Assembly (NCBI RefSeq): GCF_921293095.1
Contig: NC_060247.1
Coordinates: 108,829,111-108,893,110 of the forward strand
DNA length: 64,000 nt
Direction: 5' to 3'
From: Ischnura elegans
Lineage: Eukaryota > Arthropoda > Insecta > Odonata > Coenagrionidae
A program made the position numbers and the translations under genes. Shown here piece after piece: positions 11,982-21,265 of the stretch; position 1 is the first letter of the stretch, and every line of letters starts with the position of its first letter. Below the pieces are notes generated by a model. It was not told the DNA's origin. It worked only from the letters and a program-made list of their open reading frames with translations, and made no database searches.

Positions 11982-12227
11982 TAACTGATAACTTCTGGCT
12001 TTACTTTGTGAGACCTCTCCATATTGGAAATAAATAAAACTTAGTAAGGTTCACCATTATTTTAATGTGGGCACGACCCGGGTTTCGTAACGTGGTTACA
12101 TCTTCAGGTGACTGTCAACCGTGGTTACATCTTCAGTCACCTGAAGATGTAACCACGTTACGAAACCCGGGTCGTGCCCACATTAAGATAATAATAAACT
12201 TTACAAAGTTTTATTTCTTTATTTCCA
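11982..12227 (-). mobile_element. Hairpin retroposon with hammerhead-like arms, 12-bp duplication
   Basis: Flanked by ATTCTATTAATG (11970-11981) and ATTCTATAAATG (12228-12239), one mismatch. From about 12015 outward the insert is a long inverted repeat with a central spacer near 12113-12135. On the minus strand a tail of some 40 bases contains CAAAGTAAAG, also present in the tail of the insert at 28824-29055. The arms carry mirrored hammerhead-like motifs. Confidence 0.65.
12138..12176 (+). ncRNA. Hammerhead-ribozyme-like motif with complete core
   Basis: CAC (12138-12140), CTGAAGA core, T, stem II GTAAC-CAC-GTTAC, GAAA (12162-12165), stem III CCC/GGG, TC (12172-12173), then GTG pairing with CAC as stem I. 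All core elements of a minimal type I hammerhead (CTGANGA, GAAA, TC before cleavage) are present. Stem III has no loop, so activity might need a dimer, as known for such minimal motifs. A mirrored copy lies at 12072-12110 on the minus strand. Confidence 0.65.
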
Positions 12228-12324
12228 ATTCTATAAATGCCATGTTGACAAACGGGACCGCGCCACTTCTATTAAATTTATATGAAGGGGTCTGGATGCA
12301 TGATGATGGCTATGATTAAGAAAG

Positions 12325-12670
12325 AATTAGGAGACTATTTCATTTTGCATTACCGATAATATTGGAAGACGAGAGTGGTTTGTCATACAAAAGCCTCCGC
12401 ATTCTATACTCTTCAGAAACTGTGTTGCTCACTTGTTCTTGCATGATTCGATCCTTTTTTCCTGGATACAGCCAGGGCAAGAAGGCGTGGCGAGAGAAGT
12501 TCGGCATCTCTATTAGGAGATTTAAGGGAACGGGTATTACGCCGCGGCTTCTTTGCGTCCTTTGTTATTTTGCGCTTTTCTACGGCTTAAATTATTTTCT
12601 TGGTTTGCCTCAATCCCTATATTTTTACGGCGCTAGCGCAGCTTCAAAGAAGGGATTCCTTGAAGGATAG
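12325..12670 (+). repeat. Diverged duplicate, copy 2
   Basis: Partner of 10964-11270, 1.36 kb away, same orientation. Alignment is collinear with short indels. It is non-coding as far as I can see. Confidence 0.65.
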
Positions 12671-12679
12671 TAATTGAAG

Positions 12680-12800
12680 GATTTCACCCTAAAAGGTTCG
12701 CCCGAATGTGGATGGCAAAGAAGGCCATCGAAACGTTGGCAGCAATGTCCATCCTTACAAGGCAGATTTCCCGAGAAGAGTTCAACAGCAGTATAGTTAT
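12680..12800. repeat. Hairpin-like relic
   Basis: GGATGGC...GGCCATCGAAACGTTGGC followed by ATGTCCATCC and a CCCGAGAAG tail resembles the hairpin-plus-tail inserts. Target duplications were not found. Confidence 0.35.
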
Positions 12801-13349
12801 TCGTGAAGGAGTCCATAATACGAGATTTGCTGTAAAACCCAAGATTAACTCATTAAGCTTATGGTTTAATACTTAAGCAATGCTACTCAGTGGTGTCATG
12901 GTTCCGGAACGCCGTTCCAGTACTGGTTAACAAAAGGCATAATAGTCAAATAACACTTTTATCAGTTTTTGTGCCTCAAAATTTCTAATATATACATTCG
13001 TAACGAAAACAAAAAATATAACAAAATGTAATTAGTAACTTGTAATAAAAAGAACTCGCAGAGTAATATTTCACTTCTTAAAAAGGTAAAGGAACGTGCC
13101 TTCCCGCATTGCTAATTTTGCTATGACGTCACTGATGCTTCTTCAATAAAAAGCTCTTCATACAACAAGATTTTTTTAATATTCTGAAGTTGTGCTCGAT
13201 CTTCAGACATAATATACATCACAATTGGCAATCTCTCAATTTCATTTTCTTTTTACAATTTTGTCTCAAAAATTAACATCTGTTGCTGTAAATATGTAGT
13301 AATGAATTTCTGGAAAAGAAACAAATCCCCATAACCTAGCTATATCAAT

Positions 13350-14152
13350 AGTGGTACCCAATTAGAGATTGTGGAATCCGTGAAATACCTAGGAGCTATG
13401 CTCAATTATGATTTATCGTGGAATAACCATATTTGGGAAATAACAGGTCAAGCTAATCGTAAATTGGGTTTTGTTGAAAGAATTTTAGGAAACTGCGACG
13501 ACAAAGTGAGAGAAATTAACTACTTCTCCCTCTTTAGACCCAATTGAGAATACGCTGACAGTATTTGGGACCCTCATGAAAAAGGGTTAATAACAGAGTT
13601 AGAACGCGTGCAAAGAAGAGCTGCCAGGTATGTGGAAAATCGTTACGATACCCTTGTTAGTGTAAGTGACCTGTTGCGTAAACTCGGATGGGAATCTCTG
13701 TCAGACCGTAGATTGAAAATTATACTAAACCTTTAGATAAATTTAAGAGCAGTGCCTTTTCTTACGAAGTTAACCATATCTTACGGACGCCAACATACTA
13801 CGGATGATCAGATCATATAAATAAAATAAGAGAGATAGATTGTAGAACAGACGGATTCCGAATGTCATTTTTTCCACGATCAATAAGAGATTATTACGGC
13901 AGCAATAGAACTCATAGATAGATTGCGTGACTTGTAGTGTAGCCAACTAACCTATGTAAAACTTAATGCATGTTTCTTAATTTTATTATATTTCTAACGG
14001 CATATAGTAGTATACGGTATATAGTATACGGGACGTTTTTTTGGACGGTGTGGTGTGCATGTGGGAGTCCAAATGCATGCTGGTGATCGATCATCCCCTG
14101 CCAAACACCCTAGGGGTGGCTCGCAGGGTATTATGTAGATGTAGATGTAGAA
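13350..14152 (+). mobile_element. CR1/L2-like LINE, reverse transcriptase C-terminus and 3' UTR
   Basis: The translation shows VKYLGAMLNYDLSWNNHI, then KLGFVERILGNCDDKVREIN and KGLITELERVQRRAARYV, typical of the C-terminal region of CR1/L2/Jockey-type proteins. It is followed by the common 3' UTR and the TGTAGATGTAGATG end. The frame is broken and the copy 5'-truncated. Confidence 0.85.
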
Positions 14153-14206
14153 TCCTATCGCTTACCTGGTCTATGCCTACCACACGCTTGCCCATCTTCC
14201 CGTTTA

Positions 14207-14582
14207 ACACTAAAGTTAGCCATACCTTACGAACGCCAAAATACTGCGGAAGCTCAGATCATATAAATAAAATAAGAGAGATAGATTGTAGAACAGACAG
14301 ATTCAGAGTGTCTTTTTTCCGCGATCAATAAGAGATTATAACGGCAGCATTAGAACTCACAAGTACATTAAATTACTTGTAGTGTAGCCTACTAACTTAT
14401 GTATACCTTAATGCATGTTTCTGAATTTTCTTATTATTTCTGATAGCATGTTTTGTGTGTTGTAGCTTTACTGGCAGAAAACCTTAATGAGTAGTTCGCA
14501 AGTTTTGCCTGTGCATGAATGTGGTAGTATAATTTGTTAGCATGCGTAACGTTTTTTTGGACTGTTTATGTTGATGTAGATA
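14207..14582 (+). mobile_element. CR1/L2-like LINE, 3' fragment
   Basis: A second, 5'-truncated copy just downstream, same strand, ending near TGATGTAGATATC. Its 3' UTR includes a variant segment (about 14440-14570) also seen inverted at 24300-24430, pointing to a subfamily. Confidence 0.7.
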
Positions 14583-15460
14583 TCACGACCAAAGCTTTGG
14601 ATAAAAATATAATCCTCCCCTTAGTTACTCGGCTGTAAGTTTAAGAGGATGAAGAGCTGAACTAGATTTGTAGTCATCAAATCATTGTCCTTCGGTAATA
14701 ATGGAATTTTCCGTCGAGTAAAGCTAAAAATATTTGCATAAAATGCCTGACCAATCTCTGTCGTTGATTCTCAATACAAAAGATCTTGCGACATGCATTT
14801 ACTATGCTCCAGTCTTTGGGGAGATGAGGCTTGAAACACTTAATCCGTATGCAACGCTCGCGGAGTTTATCGGAAGTCAACCGCGAGATAATCGAGAGCA
14901 AACATCAATGAGTGGCTCCTTGAGTAATTCTTAACCGATCAAAATCCGTTAACTCAGATGAAAGATAAAGCAACCGAACGTGCTTACGTGCTTGGAACAT
15001 TATTTCCGGTAGAACCAAAAAAATACGTCAGTATTATAAAATATATGAGTTCTCAAGTTAATTGCTTTAATGTCTTTGCAAGGCTTATATATATGGAGCG
15101 TGAGGAATACATTTTAAGTGATAAGAGATAAATACATCCGCAAATTTTGCCTTAAATTCGAGAACGGAGTTGTTAAAGAATTCATTCTTCCCGAGAACGA
15201 CGAAGGACCTCAAGAGAATTCATCGCGACCATCGAACAATATGCCTATTAGTACCTCTTGGTTGATATACACTTTCTTGCAACATTTCATCTGTTGGTGA
15301 TGCAACGCCATCTTGGCTGAAGCGCTGGCATAGGTAGCGGAATGAATAGTGCAAATGTGATGATAGATCATCGTCACATAACTGCACGCGTAAATATGGT
15401 AGCCACTACATGAAGCAGAATGCATGTAATAGAAAAATAGGTCTTTACAGAAATAAATAC
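14583..15460. other. No gene recognised
   Basis: Short open frames at 14734-14934 and 15118-15300 lack recognisable domains and splice context. Confidence 0.45.
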
Positions 15461-15462
15461 AT

Positions 15463-15577
15463 GTTTCATCTATATCTACGAGGTACCATGCAAGCCACCA
15501 CGAGGGTCTGTGGAACGGAGTGATTCCATATCACCCCAGCAAACACCCTAGGTGGCTCGCTAGGTATTATGTAATAT
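15463..15577. mobile_element. Two LINE tails in opposed orientation
   Basis: 15463-15528 resembles the inverse of the common LINE tail, and 15530-15575 is a plus-strand tail (AAACACCCTAGGTGGCTCGC). They meet at the middle of the tail, giving a short inverted junction. Confidence 0.55.
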
Positions 15578-16170
15578 AATAAATAAAAAAGGCTTAATAA
15601 CAGAGTTAGAACGCGTGCAAAGAAGAGCTGCCAGGTATGTGAAAGGTCGTTACGATAGTCTTGTCAGTGTAACTGGCCTGTTAGATAAACTCGGATGGGA
15701 ATCTCTGTCGGACCGTAGATTGAAAAGTAGACTAAACCTTTTAGATAAATTCAAGAGCAGTGTCTTTTCTAACGAAGTTAACCATATCTTCCGGATGCCA
15801 ACATACTACGGAAGATCTGATCATATAAATAAAATAAGAGAGATAGATTGTAGAACAGACAGATTCCCAATGCCATTTTTTCAACGATCAATAAGAGATT
15901 ACAACGGCAGCGTTAGAACTAATAAATAGATTGCATGACTTGTGGTGTAGCCAACTAACCTCTGTAAAACTTAATGCATGTTTCTTGATTTTATCATTAT
16001 TTCAAACAGCATATAGTAGTATAATTTGTTAGTATACGTGGCGTTTTTTGTACGGTGTGGTGTGCATGTGGGAGTCAAAACGCATGCTGCATGCTGGTGA
16101 TTGATCACCCCCTGCCACACACCCTAGAAGTGGCTCGAAGGGTGTTATGTAAATGTAGATGTAGATTGAA
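15578..16170 (+). mobile_element. CR1/L2-like LINE, 3' fragment
   Basis: Open for about 100 codons from KGLITELERVQRRAARYVKG through LGWESLSDRRLKSRLNLL to the family's C-terminal end (about 15929), then 3' UTR ending TGTAAATGTAGATGTAG. Its longer open frame suggests it is among the younger copies here. Confidence 0.85.
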
Positions 16171-16179
16171 TACAATTTA

Positions 16180-16966
16180 AACTGTTATTCCACATAAAAG
16201 TTTATAATTACATAATAATAAATATAATAATATAATGATAAAATTTAATAAATAATATGTGTAAAAACATAGTTTAAATTTCATTCAATATGAATAAATT
16301 CCATAAAGTAACACCTAAAACCATCAGCTAATATGTAGATATAAATGCAGCATTGCAGCACTCATCAAAACCTAAATTAGACACGCGCTCACTTTCCGTA
16401 CACGACAGCGAGATGCGGTCAGACAAGAAACTAGGAGAGTGCTAAGGAAACGAACATACTGCCATTCAAATAAAACTATTCGTTAGTTGTATGAAACTAA
16501 AATTTAGCATAGAAACTGATTCATGCATGAGTAATAGCATGCCAATAAATCCATGCAGATATTGATAATTGCAGTAATTAATTAAGAATAACCATGCAGA
16601 GCCTATTTTTCCTGGTCCGAGTCCAACTATCCTAGAGGTAAACTATTGCAGGAATTATGATCCCTTATTATATGCGGGAAAAACGACATCTTAAATCTAT
16701 CGGTCCCGTTTTATATTTCCTTAATGGTATCCTTGTGATCGTATCATGTTTCTGCCGTAAGAATTAGGCTCCCTTAAAATATCTTGAACACAAGGCAAAA
16801 TTATTCTACTTGGAATTTCCACGAAAGGTTTGATCTAAATTTTTCCTTTCGATCGGTTACACTTTCCCATGCTTAAGGTGATTCAGTTTACAGGAGGATT
16901 ATTATTTGCGGCATAAACTTAGTACAATGTCTTTTTCTTTGGGGGAAATAGTGAATTTTGGGCACT
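16180..16966. other. No gene recognised
   Basis: AT-rich non-coding sequence. Confidence 0.5.
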
Positions 16967-16970
16967 TTAA

Positions 16971-17193
16971 CCCTTTTTAACCCAGAGCTGTCTCTGGGAG
17001 AAATCAAATTACAAGATTTTTCATTTTGAAAACTTGAAAATTTTGCACTAAATGATAATTATCGTGGCAGCTAACAACTTCGTCATTAAATTTTACACTA
17101 CAAAATAATATTTAGTTTAGATATCTCCTAAACAGAGTTGAAAGTTTAAACATTTTTTATTAATGTTAGTAAGCAACAATGGGTTATAAAGGG
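16971..17193. mobile_element. 223-bp TTAA-type MITE, piggyBac-like, diverged
   Basis: Left end TTAA|CCCTTTTTAACCCA and right end TGGGTTATAAAGGG|TTTA. A palindrome CCCAGA...TCTGGG lies just inside the left end. The right flank differs from TTAA by one base. Confidence 0.6.
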
Positions 17194-17242
17194 TTTAGAA
17201 CCCCTGGTCAAAAATACACTAATTTTATTGTTCATAATATAG

Positions 17243-17399
17243 CACAATTGTAAAACTCCAAATGCTGAACGACCGTGGTTTCGGAATTCTACTACCACGG
17301 TCTCAGAGTCATTTAATCCTAATTCTTCCTTAAAAATGGCACCGAGCTGCCGAAACGCAGGTCAGGCGACATCAAATTGTTGAGGAGTTTACAATTGTG
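17243..17399. repeat. Hairpin element with hammerhead-like motifs
   Basis: Outer arms CACAATTGTAAAACTCC (17243-17259) and GGAGTTTACAATTGTG (17384-17399) are inverse. An inner hairpin GACCGTGG...CCACGGTC lies at about 17270-17302. No target duplication was found. Confidence 0.5.
17328..17366 (+). ncRNA. Hammerhead-like motif, core decayed
   Basis: CCT, a core TAAAAA where CTGAAGA would be expected, stem II GGCA-CCGAGC-TGCC (perfect), GAAA (17352-17355), CGCAGG-TC, then AGG able to pair with CCT. The first core element is lost. A second GAAAC-CACGG-TC lies inverted on the minus strand at about 17270-17283. Confidence 0.45.
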
Positions 17400-17419
17400 T
17401 TTTTATAAAGATTGTGAAC

Positions 17420-19068
17420 TTCCGCAAAGTATCGCAAAAAGACGATTTCTAATTTTATCATGTATGTACATGATTATTACTATGCACAACCTCTTTTCGA
17501 GGATCTTCCAAGAAAATTCCATTCTTTTAATTACAGTGGTGCTAATTTCATTGTCTCGCGTATTTTATCATTTGACATCATCCAACTTCGAGTAAAAAGC
17601 GTGTAAGCAAATAACAGTGATTTGTTCTTAAATCCATGTATTTATTTACTATATTTTAACCAAATATGAATAAGGCTCCCGACGCATGGTACATAGATAC
17701 CGGCGTATTTTGCTGTGGGGCGTAATTTAGTGCATACTTCGCTGCTTGATTAGATTCGCCTCTCGCACACTAAGTATCACTCTTACTTAGCCTACCTGGT
17801 AATGACCGTTGATACTGAGGTGCATTATATTTAAGGTGCGATAAGTGAGAAGGAGATATCTACCTCAGCTCTTGCTAGTTGTTAGTAAATGTATTTGGTA
17901 GTACTAAATATTTGGTGCGTAATAAGCATGTATGGAATCTTTCCTGGCTTAACGTCTGGAAATACGATATATACATGATAAAATATGTAACAAAAATAGT
18001 AATTTTCACTTTTTCGCGTAGAACACCACTACTGACCATGGTTTCTACAATCTTTTGTGCTCAACCTTGAGAATGACGTACTTGAGTCAAAGCTAGGGTC
18101 GGTGGTGTAGTTGTATATTAAAGTGTGAAATTTACTATTGTTACATTACTCAGCCCATGCAATTCACCCTATAGGTTGATCGCAGGATATCGTGTAGATG
18201 CCTCACTTTCCCGATTAATTTTTACAAGATGTAATTAGGGATCAGCTTGTGTAGTTTCTCGTGTCAGGTGTAGGAAAAGTCATTACGCAAAGTAACACCG
18301 AATATTAAAGGGATTTTTTTGCCATCCTATTGATTTGAAATGAATTATTGAGCTGTAGAGAAAATATTGGTGTGGAATATAGCTTCCTGCCCGTGAGGTT
18401 TGCGTTAAAACTTCTTATATGGCAACGATACATTCACGCAATGATCTCCTCTGAGTTAGCATAACCAAACATCTATGTTATCGGAGGCACAGTCAATGTA
18501 AAGAACTCCCGTCTTGACGATGAGACCGCACATAGTCAAATTTAAAGCTCCAAGAAGAAAACAAGCTTAGCGAGTTATTTTCGGAAACTAAAAAGACTAG
18601 GCCTCAGGGAATGCTGAAACTGCCACAGATTTTATCTAGGAAAATTTTTCAATATACCTACTCTAACAAGTGATGCATAGCGTACAAGTTTTATTGAATA
18701 GCCCTTTATTTTATAGCCCTTCTTCAATTCTTCGAAAATGATTGATGATTTTTAATTTTTTTGCATATAAATTTAGAGAGAAAAATTCGTTGTATCAAGT
18801 ATTCACACAATAAAAATTGTATCTACGATTAAGCAATATCATTTTTTTGTGAGCTACCATACTTGCTGTTAATTTGATGTTGGATTGCAAGCTCTGGTAC
18901 GTAAAAGTAGAGCTTTAACAACATTCATTTTGGGTGTAATTGTCCTTTAATTGGAAGAGTCTTGGATACTAAATATTCTAACTCGTAATTGCACACTGTA
19001 TTCTGAGGATTTTAGGGCTAACTTAAAACAAATGAAGAGTTGGAAAAATTGCTAAATGTTGGATGTGA
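17420..19068. other. No gene recognised
   Basis: AT-rich. A weak LINE-tail-like stretch lies at about 18150-18205. Confidence 0.45.
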
Positions 19069-19076
19069 GTTGAGAA

Positions 19077-19353
19077 CATAGGCGGATTTTAGGGGGACAT
19101 GGGGGCAAGTGCCCCCCTCAGACGCTTAAAAATCGACAAAAATTTTTAATGCGATTATCATAACATTCGCTTTGCTTTTTGTATACGGAGTCTCAATAAT
19201 TTAATTTCATACTAATAACTTTCATATCAGAATAAAGAGAATACTTTATACAGTAATTTTTGCACCTTATTTTTAATCTCAATAATAAGAAGATCGTTTG
19301 TTTATCAGACCCTTGTGCCCCTCCACCAGAAAAATATCCTGGATCTGCCCCTG
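19077..19353. mobile_element. 277-bp hAT-like MITE
   Basis: Ends are CATAGGCGGATTTTAGG and the inverse CCTGGATCTGCCCCTG. The 8-bp flanks GTTGAGAA (19069-19076) and GTGGAGAA (19354-19361) match 7 of 8. The interior is AT-rich and non-coding. Confidence 0.8.
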
Positions 19354-19361
19354 GTGGAGAA

Positions 19362-20435
19362 TTAGATCCGAGTCGATGATTTTCTGCTGTAGGAAGGGTA
19401 ACCCTTTTTCGATAAACTTAGAACGGTAGTTCATTTTTCAAGTCTATATCTTATTTGAACTCCTAAGTATTGCCGTGGTCCTCTCTTATTCTATAATACA
19501 AACCAATTATGTGAATGAGACAGCGTTGCCTATATGCAAACACCTTATTCATACATTTGTTATACAATGTACTTGTTGACTTGCGCGATGAGAATCTCTT
19601 TAATATTTTATCAGTTATCTTCTACCTCCAGGGGATAACTGCGTATCACTATCGGTAGAAGAAATCACTGAGTTAACGGTAAGAACATATCAGCTTATCA
19701 TTGGTAGGAGAGTATGCTTGGTAATTATCGGGTGTAACCCAAGTTCAGGGAGAATTCTATCAAACGGAACCTCTGCAATCGCATTTACATATGAGCGCGC
19801 AAATTTTCAATATGAGAATCAAAGTTTGGGTGGGATAATTGGCAGTTGATATAAACAGTCTGGTGTTTTTTTGTTGGGGTAATTTGTTGAAAAGTTCTCT
19901 GTAGAGCATAAATGCTTCTTAATTCAAAGGGAAAAGATAATGATGCTCATAAGCTAACAGCCTCTGAATCTGAGGATGGATCAATGTCGCCAAAAATGTA
20001 GTTCGTAATTTTTATAAGCTCAAAACATTCTTTAAGTATAAAAAATTGTTTTAAAAATCAGTTTCCGTGGCATTATTGTTTCATTAGCCAGAAAAAATAT
20101 CTGCCACGTTGTGTGCACGGAAAATACATCAAAATAGCAACCGAAATTATTCCAATTGTTTCCACTAGTTAACCATAATATCATTAATACTTTTTTGGTG
20201 CTAATTTTAATTGAGTGGATAAGGCAGATTCAACGTTCAATCCTCTCCCTCCCTCATTTCCTTACAGTAGCCGACGGTTCTAAGAGGCGATTTAGGAGCG
20301 CGAAGATAGCCGGTGTATCAACTTCAGGGTGGATGGTGATATTTGGTGGAGCTATGTAACAGGCAACATAATCACAGATGCACTAATATTGCATGTACCA
20401 CAATTTCTTTAACGGTCTGACCCATGGTTCGACAC
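19362..20435. other. No gene recognised
   Basis: AT-rich non-coding sequence. Confidence 0.5.
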
Positions 20436-20600
20436 TATTACTCCCTGCCAAATACCCAAGAAGTGCATAACTGGGGGTTGAGCTTCTACGTCTTCGAAAC
20501 TCTAAAAAGGAAAATACTCTGATGGCCGTATAATGGCCGTAATTATACGGTCATTTGAGTATTCCTTTTTACAGGTGGCTCGCAGGGTATGATGTAGATG
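20436..20600 (+). mobile_element. LINE tail split by a palindromic insert
   Basis: CCCTGCCAAATACCCAAGAAG (to about 20462) and GGTGGCTCGCAGGGTATGATG (from about 20574) are two halves of the common LINE tail. The insert contains a perfect-to-imperfect palindrome at 20504-20570 with arms AAAAAGGAAAATACTC and GAGTATTCCTTTTT. Confidence 0.6.
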
Positions 20601-20633
20601 TATACACTATACCTTTGAGAATGACATATATAG

Positions 20634-20808
20634 AATAATTTTTGTTTTTTTCCCGGAGAACAATTGCAGTGAAGTTTTCTCGGGTTTCGCACCGGGTCAG
20701 GTCCTCCATTTCTCCTTCCAACGTTTCGATGGACAACTCGCCCATCGAAACGTTGGAAGGAGAAATGGAGGACCTGACCCGGTGCGAAACCCGAGAAAAC
20801 TTCACTGC
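20634..20808 (-). mobile_element. Hairpin retroposon with A-rich tail and 13-bp duplication
   Basis: ATGACATATATAG occurs at 20621-20633 and 20809-20821. On the minus strand the insert starts with a long inverted repeat (arms of about 65 bases around a short loop near 20740) and ends CTCCGGGAAAAAAACAAAAA. An A-rich 3' end plus a 13-bp duplication indicates RNA-mediated insertion. Confidence 0.7.
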
Positions 20809-20949
20809 ATGACATATATAGTATCGAAACCTGAGTCTGACTATTAAAAAAATTGTGGAACACACAATATTTGTGTCTATGATTATGTTTCTTAGCAGAT
20901 TTCTTTTGCACTCAGAACTCTGAAAGAAATTTGTCCCGAACCTGTCCTA

Positions 20950-21265
20950 ACTCGCGCAAGGATGCGTGTCATTGTTTCTTCTTCATTGATGTCCCTGTAT
21001 TCGGTCCTTGACCTCGTCCAATCCTTTCGCGAGGTCCCTTTGGCTTCGCATCCTCAACGGCGTGGATTCCTGGGCCGAGCGAGGCCTGAGCTCGGCCAGA
21101 GACCCGGAGAGATAACCCAGTATTTCCGAGAACTCAGCAGTGAGCCTCATCCAGCTAAGAGCCCTTCTCCTCCGTGTCCCTTGTTGTCCGCGTACTTCCT
21201 CACCATCTCCGTCTCTTTTTCTCTCTGCCACTTATCCCCGTGTTTTCGACTCTCCACACTTTCCA
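20950..21265. other. GC-richer block, no gene recognised
   Basis: Open frames on both strands (about 20962-21276 plus, 20983-21231 minus). The minus reading is charged and Arg-rich. I recognise no domain. Confidence 0.35.

Noticed and set aside
20738-20765. A hammerhead motif in the 20.7-kb hairpin (CATCGAAACGTTGG)
   Set aside because: GAAA is present but there is no CTGANGA core in the right position.
20983-21231. Charged, Arg-rich open frame (minus) that might be a retroelement gag
   Set aside because: No zinc knuckle, capsid motif or neighbouring polymerase could be seen.
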